From: Bacillota bacterium
GTDB taxonomy: Bacteria > Bacillota > Clostridia > Christensenellales > DTU072
NCBI GenBank assembly: GCA_023394875.1
Contig: JAEXAB010000003.1
Location: forward strand, 186,001 to 250,000
Length of the DNA stretch: 64,000 nucleotides
Direction of reading: 5' to 3'
In this document: positions 17,988 through 26,039 of the stretch, one piece after another
Layout of the letters: every line of letters begins with the position of its first letter
Numbering within the stretch: the first letter of the stretch is position 1
Translations under genes and position numbers: made by a program
The notes under the pieces: generated by a model
What the model was told of the DNA's origin: nothing
What the model saw: only the letters and a program-made list of their open reading frames with translations
The model's database searches: none

Positions 17988-19079
17988 TTATGCGGGATAG
18001 ACCAAAAGCTGTCCTTTTGCGTTCTGATAAAATATAGTTATATACAGTATGTCTAAGGCGCCTTGCAAATCTGACAAATTAACTGTAAGCGCGGTTTGCG
18101 TCATAGAAAAAGTCTTTGTACCCTGCTTAATTATTGTGTTGCCGAATTGTTCGGTATAACGGATTTCGTATTCAACCTTGCCGTCAGTCGCTTCGAATCT
18201 GATTTCACGCATATCGTTAGACAGTCCGCAGGTGTAAAAATAGTTGCTTTTTATATTCTCTATGCCCAAAAGAGTTTTGTTTACGTATGTAGGACGTTTT
18301 TGGATATATTCTGCGTATAATTCTATGTTGCCTTCCACTGGGGTATTAAAGTTATAGACCTCCCCTTCTTTGCTACCTACTCTCCAGCAGACAAAATCAT
18401 AATCATCCCTGTTGGTTTTTTCGGTAGTCGGTTCTGATACCTTTTCGCCTTCTATTATTTCATACGTTTCATCTTCTTTCCCTTGATAATAATGGAAAGT
18501 TACGTTATATCTTGTAATCAAGTTTCCACTTATTAAATCTAAAATCCACTCTCTTTCGGTCTTATTATAGTTAGGATAGTATTTTTTGTAAATTTCATAA
18601 GCCGACAGACCGTTGTTTCCGTCTGTTCCATTAATTCCGTCTTTACCGTCAATGCCGTTTAGTCCGTCCATACCGTCTATGCCGTTTTCCCCCACTATTT
18701 TGCCTAAGTTTATTGGGGTATCGGGATTATTTGACATGGTTATTAACAATTCTCCGTTTTCGTTTATTATTGCGTTAACTATGCTTATGCCGTCGCTACC
18801 CTTGATTCTACCTAAGTTTAGTTCCTGTCTTTCTTTGGTATAGCTTACTATAAGATAGCCGTCGGAATTTATTTTTATATCGGATATACCGTTTCCGTCA
18901 CTGCCCTTAACTAATGACAAAAATTCTTCCAAAGTACCCTCGTATCCCAATGACGCCGCCTCTCGGTAAATTGCCGCATAGGTCAGATCGGATTGACTTT
19001 GGGTTACTGCTTCACCGCAGCCGCAAAGAACAAAAAGCAACAAAAAAACACCTACGATAATACAAAAAATTTTCCTCAT
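17988..19079 (-). CDS. Lipoprotein with collagen-like Gly-X-Y segment and InlB-like repeat
   Basis: 363 residues from the ATG at 19079, chosen because GGAGG lies 5 nt before it; an upstream in-frame ATG at 19097 would place that SD inside the gene. Signal peptide with lipobox L-C-G-C, so lipid-anchored outside. Two segments with the pattern seen in bacterial collagen-like proteins (Y-A-A-I-Y-R-E-A near residue 35 and A-Y-E-I-Y-K-K near 165) flank about nine Gly-X-Y triplets (G-E-N, G-I-D, G-M-D, G-L-N ...). Next comes an InlB/Listeria-Bacteroides type repeat (V-T-F-H-Y-Y ... F-V-C-W-R ... L-Y-A-E-Y). The C-terminal 110 residues are not recognised. Possibly a surface adhesion stalk; function is inferred only from layout. 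Confidence 0.8.
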   Translation of the reverse strand: MRKIFCIIVGVFLLLFVLCGCGEAVTQSQSDLTYAAIYREAASLGYEGTLEEFLSLVKGSDGNGISDIKINSDGYLIVSYTKERQELNLGRIKGSDGISIVNAIINENGELLITMSNNPDTPINLGKIVGENGIDGMDGLNGIDGKDGINGTDGNNGLSAYEIYKKYYPNYNKTEREWILDLISGNLITRYNVTFHYYQGKEDETYEIIEGEKVSEPTTEKTNRDDYDFVCWRVGSKEGEVYNFNTPVEGNIELYAEYIQKRPTYVNKTLLGIENIKSNYFYTCGLSNDMREIRFEATDGKVEYEIRYTEQFGNTIIKQGTKTFSMTQTALTVNLSDLQGALDILYITIFYQNAKGQLLVYPA

Positions 19080-19128
19080 TTTTCCTCCATAGTACAAATA
19101 ATTTCCATAATAATTTATATAATAAAGT

Positions 19129-19590
19129 ATGAAAAACTATTTACGCGCGGTAAGCCTTTCCGCAGGTATCAGCGTGGTGCTTATTTTCGGCTCGGTAAAC
19201 GCCCTTTTTATGACGCCCAACACCGAATGGTACGCAACGCTAATTAAGCCAAGCATAAACGAAAACCTACACTCATTTTTGTGGCTTGTGTGTTACTTGC
19301 TTTTTTCGGTAATAATAGGTGAGTTTATAATTGTAAAAAATTTACGAAAACGCATTTGGTCAGTCGCAACAATTCTCATAGCTAATAGCTTGTGGTGTTA
19401 CGTATTCTTCCAAATGCAAAACGCCATAGTAGCTTTAGTAATTCTTATAATTGTTTTATCGGATATGCTGTACATAATGTATCTAGCGATAAAACACACC
19501 CATTATCTGTGCTTTTTCGTTTTGCCTGTTGTAATTTGGTATATAATACTTATCGGTATGAATATTATGATTATTATTCTTAACCAATAA
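19129..19590 (+). CDS. tspO: TspO/MBR family membrane protein
   Basis: 153 residues with five predicted membrane helices. Divergent but recognisable TspO pattern: a Gly-rich first helix, T-P-N-T-E-W-Y-A-T-L-I-K-P-S after helix 1, an N-S-L-W-C-Y-V-F-F helix (usual form N-x-x-W-x-x-x-F-F) and a last helix with V-V-I-W-Y-I-I-L-I-G-M-N. TspO proteins bind porphyrins and related ligands in the cytoplasmic membrane. The ATG has no SD; a TATAAT lies at 19118-19123 but no -35 is evident. The gene stands alone between the lipoprotein gene (divergent) and recR (convergent). Confidence 0.75.
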   Translation: MKNYLRAVSLSAGISVVLIFGSVNALFMTPNTEWYATLIKPSINENLHSFLWLVCYLLFSVIIGEFIIVKNLRKRIWSVATILIANSLWCYVFFQMQNAIVALVILIIVLSDMLYIMYLAIKHTHYLCFFVLPVVIWYIILIGMNIMIIILNQ

Positions 19591-19592
19591 GG

Positions 19593-20174
19593 TTATAGCT
19601 GTTTTCTGTCCGCTAATGCTCTCTGTAAGGTAAGTTCGTCGGCGTATTCTATTTCGCTCCCTACCGAAATCCCGTAAGCAAGCCTGGTTACCTTAATGCC
19701 AAGAGGCTTAATTTGGTTAGCTAGGTAAGACGCCGTCAGTTCTCCCCCGATATCGGGATTGGTTGCAATTATTACTTCCTTAACTCCACTTAGTCTTGAC
19801 ATAAGTTCTTTTATCCTAATATTCTCAACCCCCACGCCCTTTTGGAAGTCAATAACGCCGTGAAGGACGTGATAAACGCCATTAAAATTACCCAGCTTCT
19901 CAAAAGGAGTAATATCCTTAGGCTGGGCAACAACGCAGATTATTTCTTTATTCCTGGAATTGCAGATTTCGCAAGTATCGTCTTCGGAATAGTTCCCGCA
20001 TATTGAACAAAACTTAACCGTTTTTTTGGCGTTAATTATAGCCGAACTGAACTCTTCGGCAAAGGCCTCGTCATTTTCTATTATGCTATAGGCATATCTG
20101 GTAGCCGTCTTTAATCCAACGCCCGGAAGGCTCTTAAAGCAAGCAATAAGCCTTGCCATACTCTCTAACTGCAT
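19593..20174 (-). CDS. recR: Recombination mediator protein RecR
   Basis: 193 residues from the ATG at 20174, close to the usual length of about 198. A GTG 36 nt further upstream exists, but it would overlap ybaB by 32 bp and add residues absent from the family. Features: F-K-S-L-P-G-V-G-L-K-T-A (helix-hairpin-helix), a four-Cys zinc finger (C-S-I-C ... C-E-I-C), and the Toprim core I-I-A-T-N-P-D-I-G-G-E-L-T-A. RecR loads RecA at gaps together with RecF/RecO. It directly follows ybaB; the usual dnaX partner is elsewhere in this window. Confidence 0.95.
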   Translation of the reverse strand: MQLESMARLIACFKSLPGVGLKTATRYAYSIIENDEAFAEEFSSAIINAKKTVKFCSICGNYSEDDTCEICNSRNKEIICVVAQPKDITPFEKLGNFNGVYHVLHGVIDFQKGVGVENIRIKELMSRLSGVKEVIIATNPDIGGELTASYLANQIKPLGIKVTRLAYGISVGSEIEYADELTLQRALADRKQL

Positions 20175-20178
20175 TTGA

Positions 20179-20535
20179 CTAAATAAGTCCTCCCAGTCCG
20201 CCCATTCCACCTGTAAGGGGACCCATTACCCTCTCGTTCTCTTCTTCTACAAGTTTCAGCGCTTCATTAATTCCCGCTACAATCATGTCTTCCAACATTT
20301 CGATATCGTCGGGGTCAACTGCTTCGGGCTTAATTTTTATGGAGCTTAATTTTCTATCACAGCTCATAACCACTTCTACCATACCGCCGGCGGCTGTCGC
20401 CACTACTTCGGTATCCGCTAATTCTTCTTGAGCAGCTGCCATATCCTGCTGCATCTTTTGGGCTTGCTTGAGCAGTTGTTGCATATTGTTTCCACCGCCG
20501 AAGCCACCGCCGCCAAATCCGTTAAATTTTGCCAT
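20179..20535 (-). CDS. ybaB: YbaB/EbfC family nucleoid-associated protein
   Basis: 118 residues. N-terminal Gly/Phe-rich tail, then M-Q-Q-L-L-K-Q-A-Q-K-M-Q-Q-D-M and the T-A-A-G-G-M-V-E-V conserved stretch, followed by V-D-P-D-D-I-E-M-L-E-D-M. Forms a dimeric DNA-binding protein that coats the nucleoid. It sits between the DUF6273 gene and recR on one transcript, with SD AAGGAG. Normally it lies between dnaX and recR; dnaX here is about 32 kb away. Confidence 0.93.
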   Translation of the reverse strand: MAKFNGFGGGGFGGGNNMQQLLKQAQKMQQDMAAAQEELADTEVVATAAGGMVEVVMSCDRKLSSIKIKPEAVDPDDIEMLEDMIVAGINEALKLVEEENERVMGPLTGGMGGLGGLI

Positions 20536-20550
20536 AAATTCTCCTTGATA

Positions 20551-22140
20551 CTATGCTACCGCAAACCAGCTTGTCACGTTCATGGCAGGTCTTACTCCGC
20601 TTCTTAAAGTATAACTTGTTGCCGTGTAAGAATGCAGTTTGCCGGTATATTTTACGTAAGCTATTTTTTTGTCTTCATAATCATAGGTTGTGCCGGCGCC
20701 TCTTAGCCACCAACTACCTTTGCCCATATAAGCCTTATTTGTTGACACGTAAACGCCGTTAGCCATAGCAAAATCGGTTGCCGTTGCTTGTCTGGCGTTG
20801 TCGGTATATTCCCAGTCCGCATTAAACCCCAAACTTGCCGTCTTCGCTTCGCTGTAATTAAGGGCATAAGCGTTGTCGGTATAGTTATTTGTGCCCGAAG
20901 TTATGGGGCTTGAGTACGCGGTAAAGGTGCGCGAACGGATATTTGCCGTACTTTCTCCGCTAACTAACCTGTTATATACGCTTATTATTGTACTCCTCAG
21001 ATCGGAATCCTTATAAATGGTGTCAGGGTCAAAATATCTCCTCAAGAAGGAAGTAAGGTCGCCATTTAATTGCTTTGAGTATTTGTCATACTGTTTTTCC
21101 AACCAGCCGTCGTCTTCGGTACTGAAAGCGCTACAGTTAAGAATATTTTTTGCAAGCAACGTATAATTGGTTCCGTTGGTAACGGCGGTGTTTTTGACGG
21201 CAAGGACTCTCCACAAAACAGGCTCCATTTTGAATACGTAGTAAGAACTGGAGCTGTAACCGTTTTCGGCTAAGTTAGGCACATTATTCGGCTTGAACTT
21301 ATAATAAGTCTCTCCGTTGTAACTAAACGTTGCATTGTTGCCTGCCGAAGCATAAGCAGGGCTCAACCTTATTGCTTTTAGCAGATTATAATCATTAACT
21401 TTAGATTGGGGATAGGTGCCGAAAGCAACATAAACAAAACCGTCTTTACTGTCTCTGTACGGGGCGGGAGGAGCAAACATGGGATAAAGATTAATAGCTC
21501 CGCTACTTCCTGCCTTAATTTCGGTAATTTCGGTGCCTTCCTCATAATTGGGGCTAGTGTACCAACCCATAAAAGTATAATAAAGTTCCTCTCCGTCGGG
21601 AGAAACGTAAGTCTTGGTAGGCTTGGGCAAAACAACGTCGTTAATACCGCTATAATTGCTTAGGATATCTCCGTTAAGTACCGCATCCCCTAGTTGAGCG
21701 TTAATAATATTGCCCGACAACGCTTTGGAAACCAAAGTAATGCGGTAATCTATAATTTTGGTTTTGCTGGGGCTTTTTATCCTTATTACTACGTCCCTGG
21801 TTGGCTTTTCGCTAACGTTTATTACGCTGGACGCAGGGGGAGAAATTGTGCCGTCTTCGTCGATAATTTTTACTATTGACAAAGTGGCTTTCTTATTAAC
21901 TTCCACAATTTTATTGATATCGACAGAAGTATCTCCGTCGGGATAAACATAAATAAGCATTTGGGGGTTAATAACGCGAAAATCATTTAGGTTAGTAACT
22001 TGGGCTTTCTGATTGTCAAGATAAGCGACGTGCCCAAGAGCTAAAGCAGCCATGGCAATAACTAAGAAAATAAGAATAGAAACAAGAACAATAACCGTGC
22101 TCTTTTTAGAAAGCTTGTCATTCCAGTTTGTTTTACTCAC
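20551..22140 (-). CDS. Membrane-anchored extracellular DUF6273 protein
   Basis: 529 residues from GTG 22140 (SD GGAGGAG). One hydrophobic helix at about residues 15-38 acts as signal anchor. Middle: an InlB-like repeat around residues 190-230 (Y-Y-T-F-M-G-W-Y ... I-N-L-Y-P-M-F). C-terminal half: the DUF6273 pattern, with F-G-T-Y-P-Q-S near residue 248, P-V-L-W-R-V-L-A, a central T-D-F-A-M-A-N-G, W-W-L-R-G-A-G and the closing G-V-R-P-A-M. DUF6273 is frequent in secreted proteins of gut Firmicutes; its biochemical role is unknown to me. Co-transcribed with ybaB-recR from a strong promoter, an odd partnership. Confidence 0.78.
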   Translation of the reverse strand: MSKTNWNDKLSKKSTVIVLVSILIFLVIAMAALALGHVAYLDNQKAQVTNLNDFRVINPQMLIYVYPDGDTSVDINKIVEVNKKATLSIVKIIDEDGTISPPASSVINVSEKPTRDVVIRIKSPSKTKIIDYRITLVSKALSGNIINAQLGDAVLNGDILSNYSGINDVVLPKPTKTYVSPDGEELYYTFMGWYTSPNYEEGTEITEIKAGSSGAINLYPMFAPPAPYRDSKDGFVYVAFGTYPQSKVNDYNLLKAIRLSPAYASAGNNATFSYNGETYYKFKPNNVPNLAENGYSSSSYYVFKMEPVLWRVLAVKNTAVTNGTNYTLLAKNILNCSAFSTEDDGWLEKQYDKYSKQLNGDLTSFLRRYFDPDTIYKDSDLRSTIISVYNRLVSGESTANIRSRTFTAYSSPITSGTNNYTDNAYALNYSEAKTASLGFNADWEYTDNARQATATDFAMANGVYVSTNKAYMGKGSWWLRGAGTTYDYEDKKIAYVKYTGKLHSYTATSYTLRSGVRPAMNVTSWFAVA

Positions 22141-22174
22141 GGCTCCTCCTTTTTTCGCTAATACTTCATATAAT

Positions 22175-22204
22175 ATTATATAATTATTATTATGCCACTG
22201 TCAA
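22175..22204 (-). promoter_or_regulatory. Promoter of the DUF6273-ybaB-recR operon
   Basis: Minus strand TTGACA (22204-22199), 18-bp spacer, TATAAT (22180-22175), both full consensus. It lies between the metG stop and the DUF6273 start. Confidence 0.75.
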
Positions 22205-22212
22205 TATAAAAA

Positions 22213-24174
22213 TTAACCTACGGTACTGCCTGCTCCTAAAGGTTTGCTCGGCTCAATGGCAATAACGCTCTCGCTGTTTTCCCCGAAAAGTATCATACCT
22301 TCGCTAAGATATCCACCAATAGTGGCGGGTTTTAGGTTGGCAACAACAACTACTTCTTTGCCTAGCATTTCTTCGGGAGTATAGTATTTGGCAACGCCGC
22401 TTACTATGCTTCTTATCTTCTCTCCGGTGTCCACTTCAAAATGCAATAGTTTTTTACTTTTTTCCACTTTTTCCGCTTTAATGATTTTGCCTATTTTCAG
22501 CTGAATTTTCGCAAAATCCTCTATGCCTATTTCTTGTACAATTTCGGTGTTTTCCTCAGTATTTTGAAGTACTTCTTCCTTCTTTTCTTCTTTCTTTTCT
22601 TCGCTCAATTTTTGAGCTATTTTTTCCATTTCTTCAAGCTCTTTGTTAATGTTTATTCTCTTGAAAATTGCATCGGACTTAATTACCTTTTCTCCGCCTT
22701 TTAATATACCGTATCGTAAAGTATCCCCGAATTCGGTTATTTCTCCGGCGCCTATATCGGTAAGGATTTTTTTCGCCGTGGAAGGTATAAACGCCGTCAA
22801 AATACTGCCTACTACACGCAGCGCTTCGATTAGATGATACAACACTCCGCCAAGAACTTTACGCTTAGTTTCGTCTTTTGCAAGCACCCAGGGGGTTGTT
22901 TCGTCAATATATTTGTTGGCTCTGTCAGCAACGGCAAAAATCTCCGTCAAGGCTTCGGGCACAAGGAGCTTGTCCATATTGTCTTTTACCTTGTCAAAAA
23001 GTCCGTTAATGGCGTCCTCAAGCTCTTTATCAAACGGCGTTGCTTCTCTTTCGGTAGGTAAAACGCCGTCAAAGTATTGATTTATCATTGCCGTTGTTCT
23101 GGACAACAGATTGCCTAAGTTGTTACACAAATCGCTGTTTATTCTGCCTAAAAAAGCGCCGTTTGCAAAAACGCCGTCGGAGCCGAACGGAACTTCGCGC
23201 AACAAATAATATCTTACCGCGTCCACGCCGTAACGTTCGCTAAGTACCACAGGGTCAATGATATTGCCTTTGGACTTACTAATTTTTTCGCTTCCCAAAA
23301 GGAGCCAGCCGTGACCGTAAACTTTTTCGGGTAACGGTATATCCAACGCCATTAAAAGAGCCGGCCAGATTATAGAATGGAACCTGACTATTTCTTTACC
23401 CATCATATGGACGTTTGCAGGCCAGTATCTCTTAAACAGGCTGTCATCGTCGCTAAGGTACCCTAAAGCAGTAATATAATTACTAAGAGCGTCCACCCAT
23501 ACGTATATTACGTGGTCGGGGTCAAACGGCACGGAGATACCCCACTTAAATGACGTTCTGGACACCGCCAAGTCCTGCAAGCCCGCCTTGAGGAAGTTAT
23601 TTAGCATCTCGTTCTGACGGCTTTTGGGCTGTAAAAATTCGGGATTGTTTTCGATAAGCTCTATAAGTCTATCTTGATATTTACTTAGACGGAAGAAATA
23701 ACTACTCTCTTTAGTAAGCTCCACTTCTCTGCCGCAATCGGGGCATTTGCCATCAACAAGCTGGGTTTTCGTCCAAAAACTTTCGCAAGGGGTGCAATAC
23801 CAACCTTCGTATTCGCTCTTATAAATATCGCCTTTTTCGTAGAGTTTTGTAAAAATTTTCTGGACGCTCTCTTCGTGCTCTTTGTCGGTGGTTCTGATAA
23901 ATTTGTCGTAAGAAATCTCCAAAATTTTCCACAAGTCAATAAGCGTAGCCACTTGTTTGTCCACAAAAGCCTTGGGAGAAACGTTATGCTCTTTGGCTAC
24001 TTTCTCAATTTTTTGTCCGTGTTCGTCGGTGCCTGTAAGATAAAATACGTCAAAGCCGCACATCCTCTTGAAACGCGCCAAAGCGTCGCAAACAACAGTG
24101 GTATAGCAAGTGCCGATATGCCACTTTCCGCTAGGATAGTAAATGGGCGTTGTAATATAATATTTTTCTTTCAT
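22213..24174 (-). CDS. metG: Methionyl-tRNA synthetase
   Basis: 653 residues. Class I synthetase with W-H-I-G-T (HIGH) near residue 18 and K-I-S-K-S-K-G-N (KMSKS) near 298. A zinc knuckle (C-T-P-C ... C-P-D-C) lies between them near 128-147. After the anticodon-binding helices a charged Glu/Lys linker (about 525-550) joins a C-terminal EMAP/Arc1p-type tRNA-binding domain that starts near I-E-D-F-A-K-I-Q-L-K-I-G-K-I and is used for dimerisation. It charges tRNA-Met for both initiation and elongation. Leader is only about 30 nt, so no T-box; the SD is AGAGG. Convergence with other genes is absent: the upstream neighbour is divergent mazF. Confidence 0.97.
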   Translation of the reverse strand: MKEKYYITTPIYYPSGKWHIGTCYTTVVCDALARFKRMCGFDVFYLTGTDEHGQKIEKVAKEHNVSPKAFVDKQVATLIDLWKILEISYDKFIRTTDKEHEESVQKIFTKLYEKGDIYKSEYEGWYCTPCESFWTKTQLVDGKCPDCGREVELTKESSYFFRLSKYQDRLIELIENNPEFLQPKSRQNEMLNNFLKAGLQDLAVSRTSFKWGISVPFDPDHVIYVWVDALSNYITALGYLSDDDSLFKRYWPANVHMMGKEIVRFHSIIWPALLMALDIPLPEKVYGHGWLLLGSEKISKSKGNIIDPVVLSERYGVDAVRYYLLREVPFGSDGVFANGAFLGRINSDLCNNLGNLLSRTTAMINQYFDGVLPTEREATPFDKELEDAINGLFDKVKDNMDKLLVPEALTEIFAVADRANKYIDETTPWVLAKDETKRKVLGGVLYHLIEALRVVGSILTAFIPSTAKKILTDIGAGEITEFGDTLRYGILKGGEKVIKSDAIFKRININKELEEMEKIAQKLSEEKKEEKKEEVLQNTEENTEIVQEIGIEDFAKIQLKIGKIIKAEKVEKSKKLLHFEVDTGEKIRSIVSGVAKYYTPEEMLGKEVVVVANLKPATIGGYLSEGMILFGENSESVIAIEPSKPLGAGSTVG

Positions 24175-24204
24175 AGGTCTACCTCTAATAAAAAGTTATT
24201 ATTT

Positions 24205-24233
24205 ATTATATAACTAATTCCCATAAAAGTAAA
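24205..24233 (-). promoter_or_regulatory. Promoter of metG
   Basis: Minus strand TTTACT (24233-24228), 17-bp spacer, TATAAT (24210-24205), giving a leader of about 30 nt. Confidence 0.65.
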
Positions 24234-24295
24234 ACATTTTCCCGACTATACAGTATAATTTCGGCAGTTTTGCCAATTATCTATAAAGAACATAG

Positions 24296-24331
24296 TTTTT
24301 TTCCTCTACATAAGATGTATTAGGAAAAAAA
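24296..24331. repeat. Inverted repeat upstream of the MazF-type RNase gene
   Basis: TTTTTTTCCT (24296-24305) pairs with AGGAAAAAAA (24322-24331), and ACAT (24308-24311) with ATGT (24315-24318). It ends 23 nt before the ATG. It could be an operator or a leader hairpin; on neither strand is it downstream of a gene that needs a terminator. The remaining 24234-24295 stretch has a TATAAT at 24254 without a good -35. Confidence 0.55.
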
Positions 24332-24354
24332 TCAGTTTAAGGAACAGGAGAATT

Positions 24355-24696
24355 ATGATAAAAAGGGGAGAACTATATTATGCTGACTTAAGTCCCGTCG
24401 TGGGAAGCGAACAAGGCGGCGTACGGCCGGTGTTAATCGTGCAAAACGACATCGGCAATAAATATTCCCCCACCATAATAGCCGCCGCTATCACTTCGCA
24501 AATGAACAAAGCCAAACTCCCTACCCACATAGAAGTGGACACAACCTGCGGGTTACCTAAAGACAGCGTAATACTTACCGAACAGTTACGTACACTAGAC
24601 AAACGCCGCCTAAAGGACAAAATCGGAGAAATCGACGCCCGCTGTATGGAAAAGGTTAATAATGCTCTAATGATTAGTTTGGGATTCTTTTATTAA
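24355..24696 (+). CDS. ndoA: MazF/NdoA-type endoribonuclease (orphan toxin)
   Basis: 113 residues, CcdB/PemK fold. Begins I-K-R-G-E-L-Y-Y-A-D-L-S-P-V-V-G-S-E-Q-G-G-x-R-P-V-L-I-V-Q-N-D (beta1-beta2 with the conserved Arg), then A-A-I-T-S-Q (catalytic Thr/Ser region) and L-T-E-Q-L-R-T-L-D-K-R-R-L, nearly the EndoA consensus of Bacillus. It cuts single-stranded mRNA at short specific sites. Normally an antitoxin (MazE/NdoAI) is encoded directly upstream; here the 180 bp upstream hold no ORF of suitable size and the gene downstream is convergent mnmA. SD AGGAG is adequate. An antitoxin elsewhere is possible. Confidence 0.9.
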   Translation: MIKRGELYYADLSPVVGSEQGGVRPVLIVQNDIGNKYSPTIIAAAITSQMNKAKLPTHIEVDTTCGLPKDSVILTEQLRTLDKRRLKDKIGEIDARCMEKVNNALMISLGFFY

Positions 24697-24711
24697 TACT
24701 TTTGTTACCCT

Positions 24712-25776
24712 TTATTTAATAACCGCGCCGCCCACGCAAACGTCTTTTTGGTAAATTACGCAGTACTGACCGCCTACGACCGCTCTTTGTTTTTCCTCAA
24801 AAATTACGGTTGCGCACTTGTTTTCCTCAAAAAATATTTTTGCTTTTTGAAGGGGCTGACAGTGTCTTATTCTTACTTCCACTTCACTTCCGCTAGGTAT
24901 TTCTTCGGTGATAAAATTAAAACTTTCGGTAAAAAGACTGTTGGTAAAAAGCTCTTCGGTCTCCCCTTGATTGACGTAGAGAATATTGTTCTTAACGTCC
25001 TTTCTTATAATATACCAGGGGCTTTGGTTGTTGCTGCCCGCTACTCCGCCCAGTCCGAAACCTTTATGCTGACCTACGGTGTAATAAAATACTCCGTTAT
25101 GCTTTCCGATAACTTTTTCGTTAAGATCCCGAATTTCTCCCTCTTTCATGGGGATATATTCACTTAGAAACTTACGAAAATCTCTCTCTCCGATAAAGCA
25201 CACTCCCGTGCTGTCTTTTTTGGACGCGGTAATCAAACCGTATTTTTCGGCAATTTCCCTTACTTCTTTTTTATTTAGGTTTGACAAAGGAAAAATTACG
25301 TTTGCTAACTGTTCGCTTCTTACCTGATTTAGAAAATACGTTTGGTCTTTGTGTTCGTCCTTTGCCTTAATAAGGTAAGTTTTGTTATCGATATTTTTTA
25401 TTCCGCAATAATGCCCGGTCGCTAAAAAATCGGCTCCTAATTTCTTTGCATATTCGGCAAAAACACCGAATTTTATCTCACGATTGCACAAAACGTCGGG
25501 ATTGGGCGTGCGGCCTTTTTTGTATTCTTGAACAAAATGCATAAACACGTTTTGCATATATTCTTTGCTGAAATCGACGGTATAATAAGGAATACCAATA
25601 ACGTTACAAACCCTTCTTACGTCGGTATAGTCGGCTTCGGCAGTACAACAACCGCCCTGTTCTTCCTTCCAGTTGTGCATAAAAAGACCAATAACGTTAT
25701 AACCCTGCTGTTTTAGTAGCAAAGCCGCAACGCTGCTATCCACTCCTCCGCTCATACCTACGACTACTGTTTTCAT
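24712..25776 (-). CDS. mnmA: tRNA-specific 2-thiouridylase MnmA
   Basis: 354 residues. PP-loop G-M-S-G-G-V-D-S-S-V-A-A near the N-terminus for ATP, then G-L-F-M-H-N-W and the catalytic Cys pair (C-N-R-E-I-K-F and S-T-G-V-C-F-I-G-E-R). A Y-Y-T-V-G-Q-H-K-G segment precedes the C-terminal beta-barrel. It sulphurates U34 of tRNA Lys, Glu and Gln using persulfide from a cysteine desulfurase. The ATG at 25776 has no SD; a GATAAT lies 9 nt upstream. Single gene, convergent with mazF and divergent from the Mn2+ riboswitch unit. Confidence 0.95.
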   Translation of the reverse strand: MKTVVVGMSGGVDSSVAALLLKQQGYNVIGLFMHNWKEEQGGCCTAEADYTDVRRVCNVIGIPYYTVDFSKEYMQNVFMHFVQEYKKGRTPNPDVLCNREIKFGVFAEYAKKLGADFLATGHYCGIKNIDNKTYLIKAKDEHKDQTYFLNQVRSEQLANVIFPLSNLNKKEVREIAEKYGLITASKKDSTGVCFIGERDFRKFLSEYIPMKEGEIRDLNEKVIGKHNGVFYYTVGQHKGFGLGGVAGSNNQSPWYIIRKDVKNNILYVNQGETEELFTNSLFTESFNFITEEIPSGSEVEVRIRHCQPLQKAKIFFEENKCATVIFEEKQRAVVGGQYCVIYQKDVCVGGAVIK

Positions 25777-25840
25777 ACCGATAATATTATCATAATTTTA
25801 TTATAAATACAATAATATAACCCCCAAAACTAAATTTTCC

Positions 25841-25869
25841 TTGACGATTTGATGTAACTGTGCTATCAT
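25841..25869 (+). promoter_or_regulatory. Promoter of the riboswitch-P-type ATPase unit
   Basis: TTGACG (25841-25846), 17-bp spacer, TATCAT (25864-25869), extended by TG at 25861-25862. Transcription should start about 10 nt before the riboswitch aptamer. Confidence 0.75.
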
Positions 25870-25886
25870 TATTTCATATTTAATAA

Positions 25887-25976
25887 TCAAAAGGGAGTAG
25901 TTAATAATGCACTGCCAACATACCGAAGTCATTCTTCTGGCATTGCAACCTAACATACGGTAAACGAGACTTTTGA
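25887..25976 (+). ncRNA. yybP-ykoY (Mn2+) riboswitch aptamer
   Basis: Recognised by the conserved blocks of the yybP-ykoY class: AAAAGGGAGTAG at the 5' side (25889-25900), CCAACATACC and CCTAACATACGG in the middle, and AAACGAGACTTTT at the 3' side. P1 forms from TCAAAAG (25887-25893) and CTTTTGA (25970-25976). Inside, TGCACTGCCA (25908-25917) pairs with TGGCATTGCA (25938-25947) with one mismatch, capped by GAAG/CTTC. The class senses Mn2+ and turns on Mn2+ export or homeostasis genes. The 3' arm of P1 is also part of the downstream terminator stem, so ligand binding should favour read-through into the ATPase gene. Confidence 0.88.
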
Positions 25977-26012
25977 TGTAAAAGTAAAATTTTACATCTA
26001 AAGTCTTTTTTT
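25967..26012 (+). terminator. Riboswitch-controlled intrinsic terminator
   Basis: AGACTTT plus GATGTAAAA (25967-25983) pairs with TTTTACATC plus AAAGTCT (25990-26006), 16 pairs with one mismatch and a 6-nt loop, followed by seven T. It shares 25970-25976 with riboswitch P1, so the two structures exclude each other. Confidence 0.88.
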
Positions 26013-26039
26013 ATACAGACTATTTTTAAGGAGAAAGAA

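Noticed and set aside
22213..24354. T-box leader expected for a synthetase gene.
   Set aside because: The metG leader from the visible promoter is about 30 nt, too short, and no T-box sequence (TGGNACCGCG) is present.
25907..25963. 18-codon ORF with an SD-like AAGGGAG upstream of the terminator, looking like a leader peptide for ribosome-mediated attenuation.
   Set aside because: The SD-like sequence and the ORF coincide with conserved blocks of the yybP-ykoY aptamer, which explain them better.
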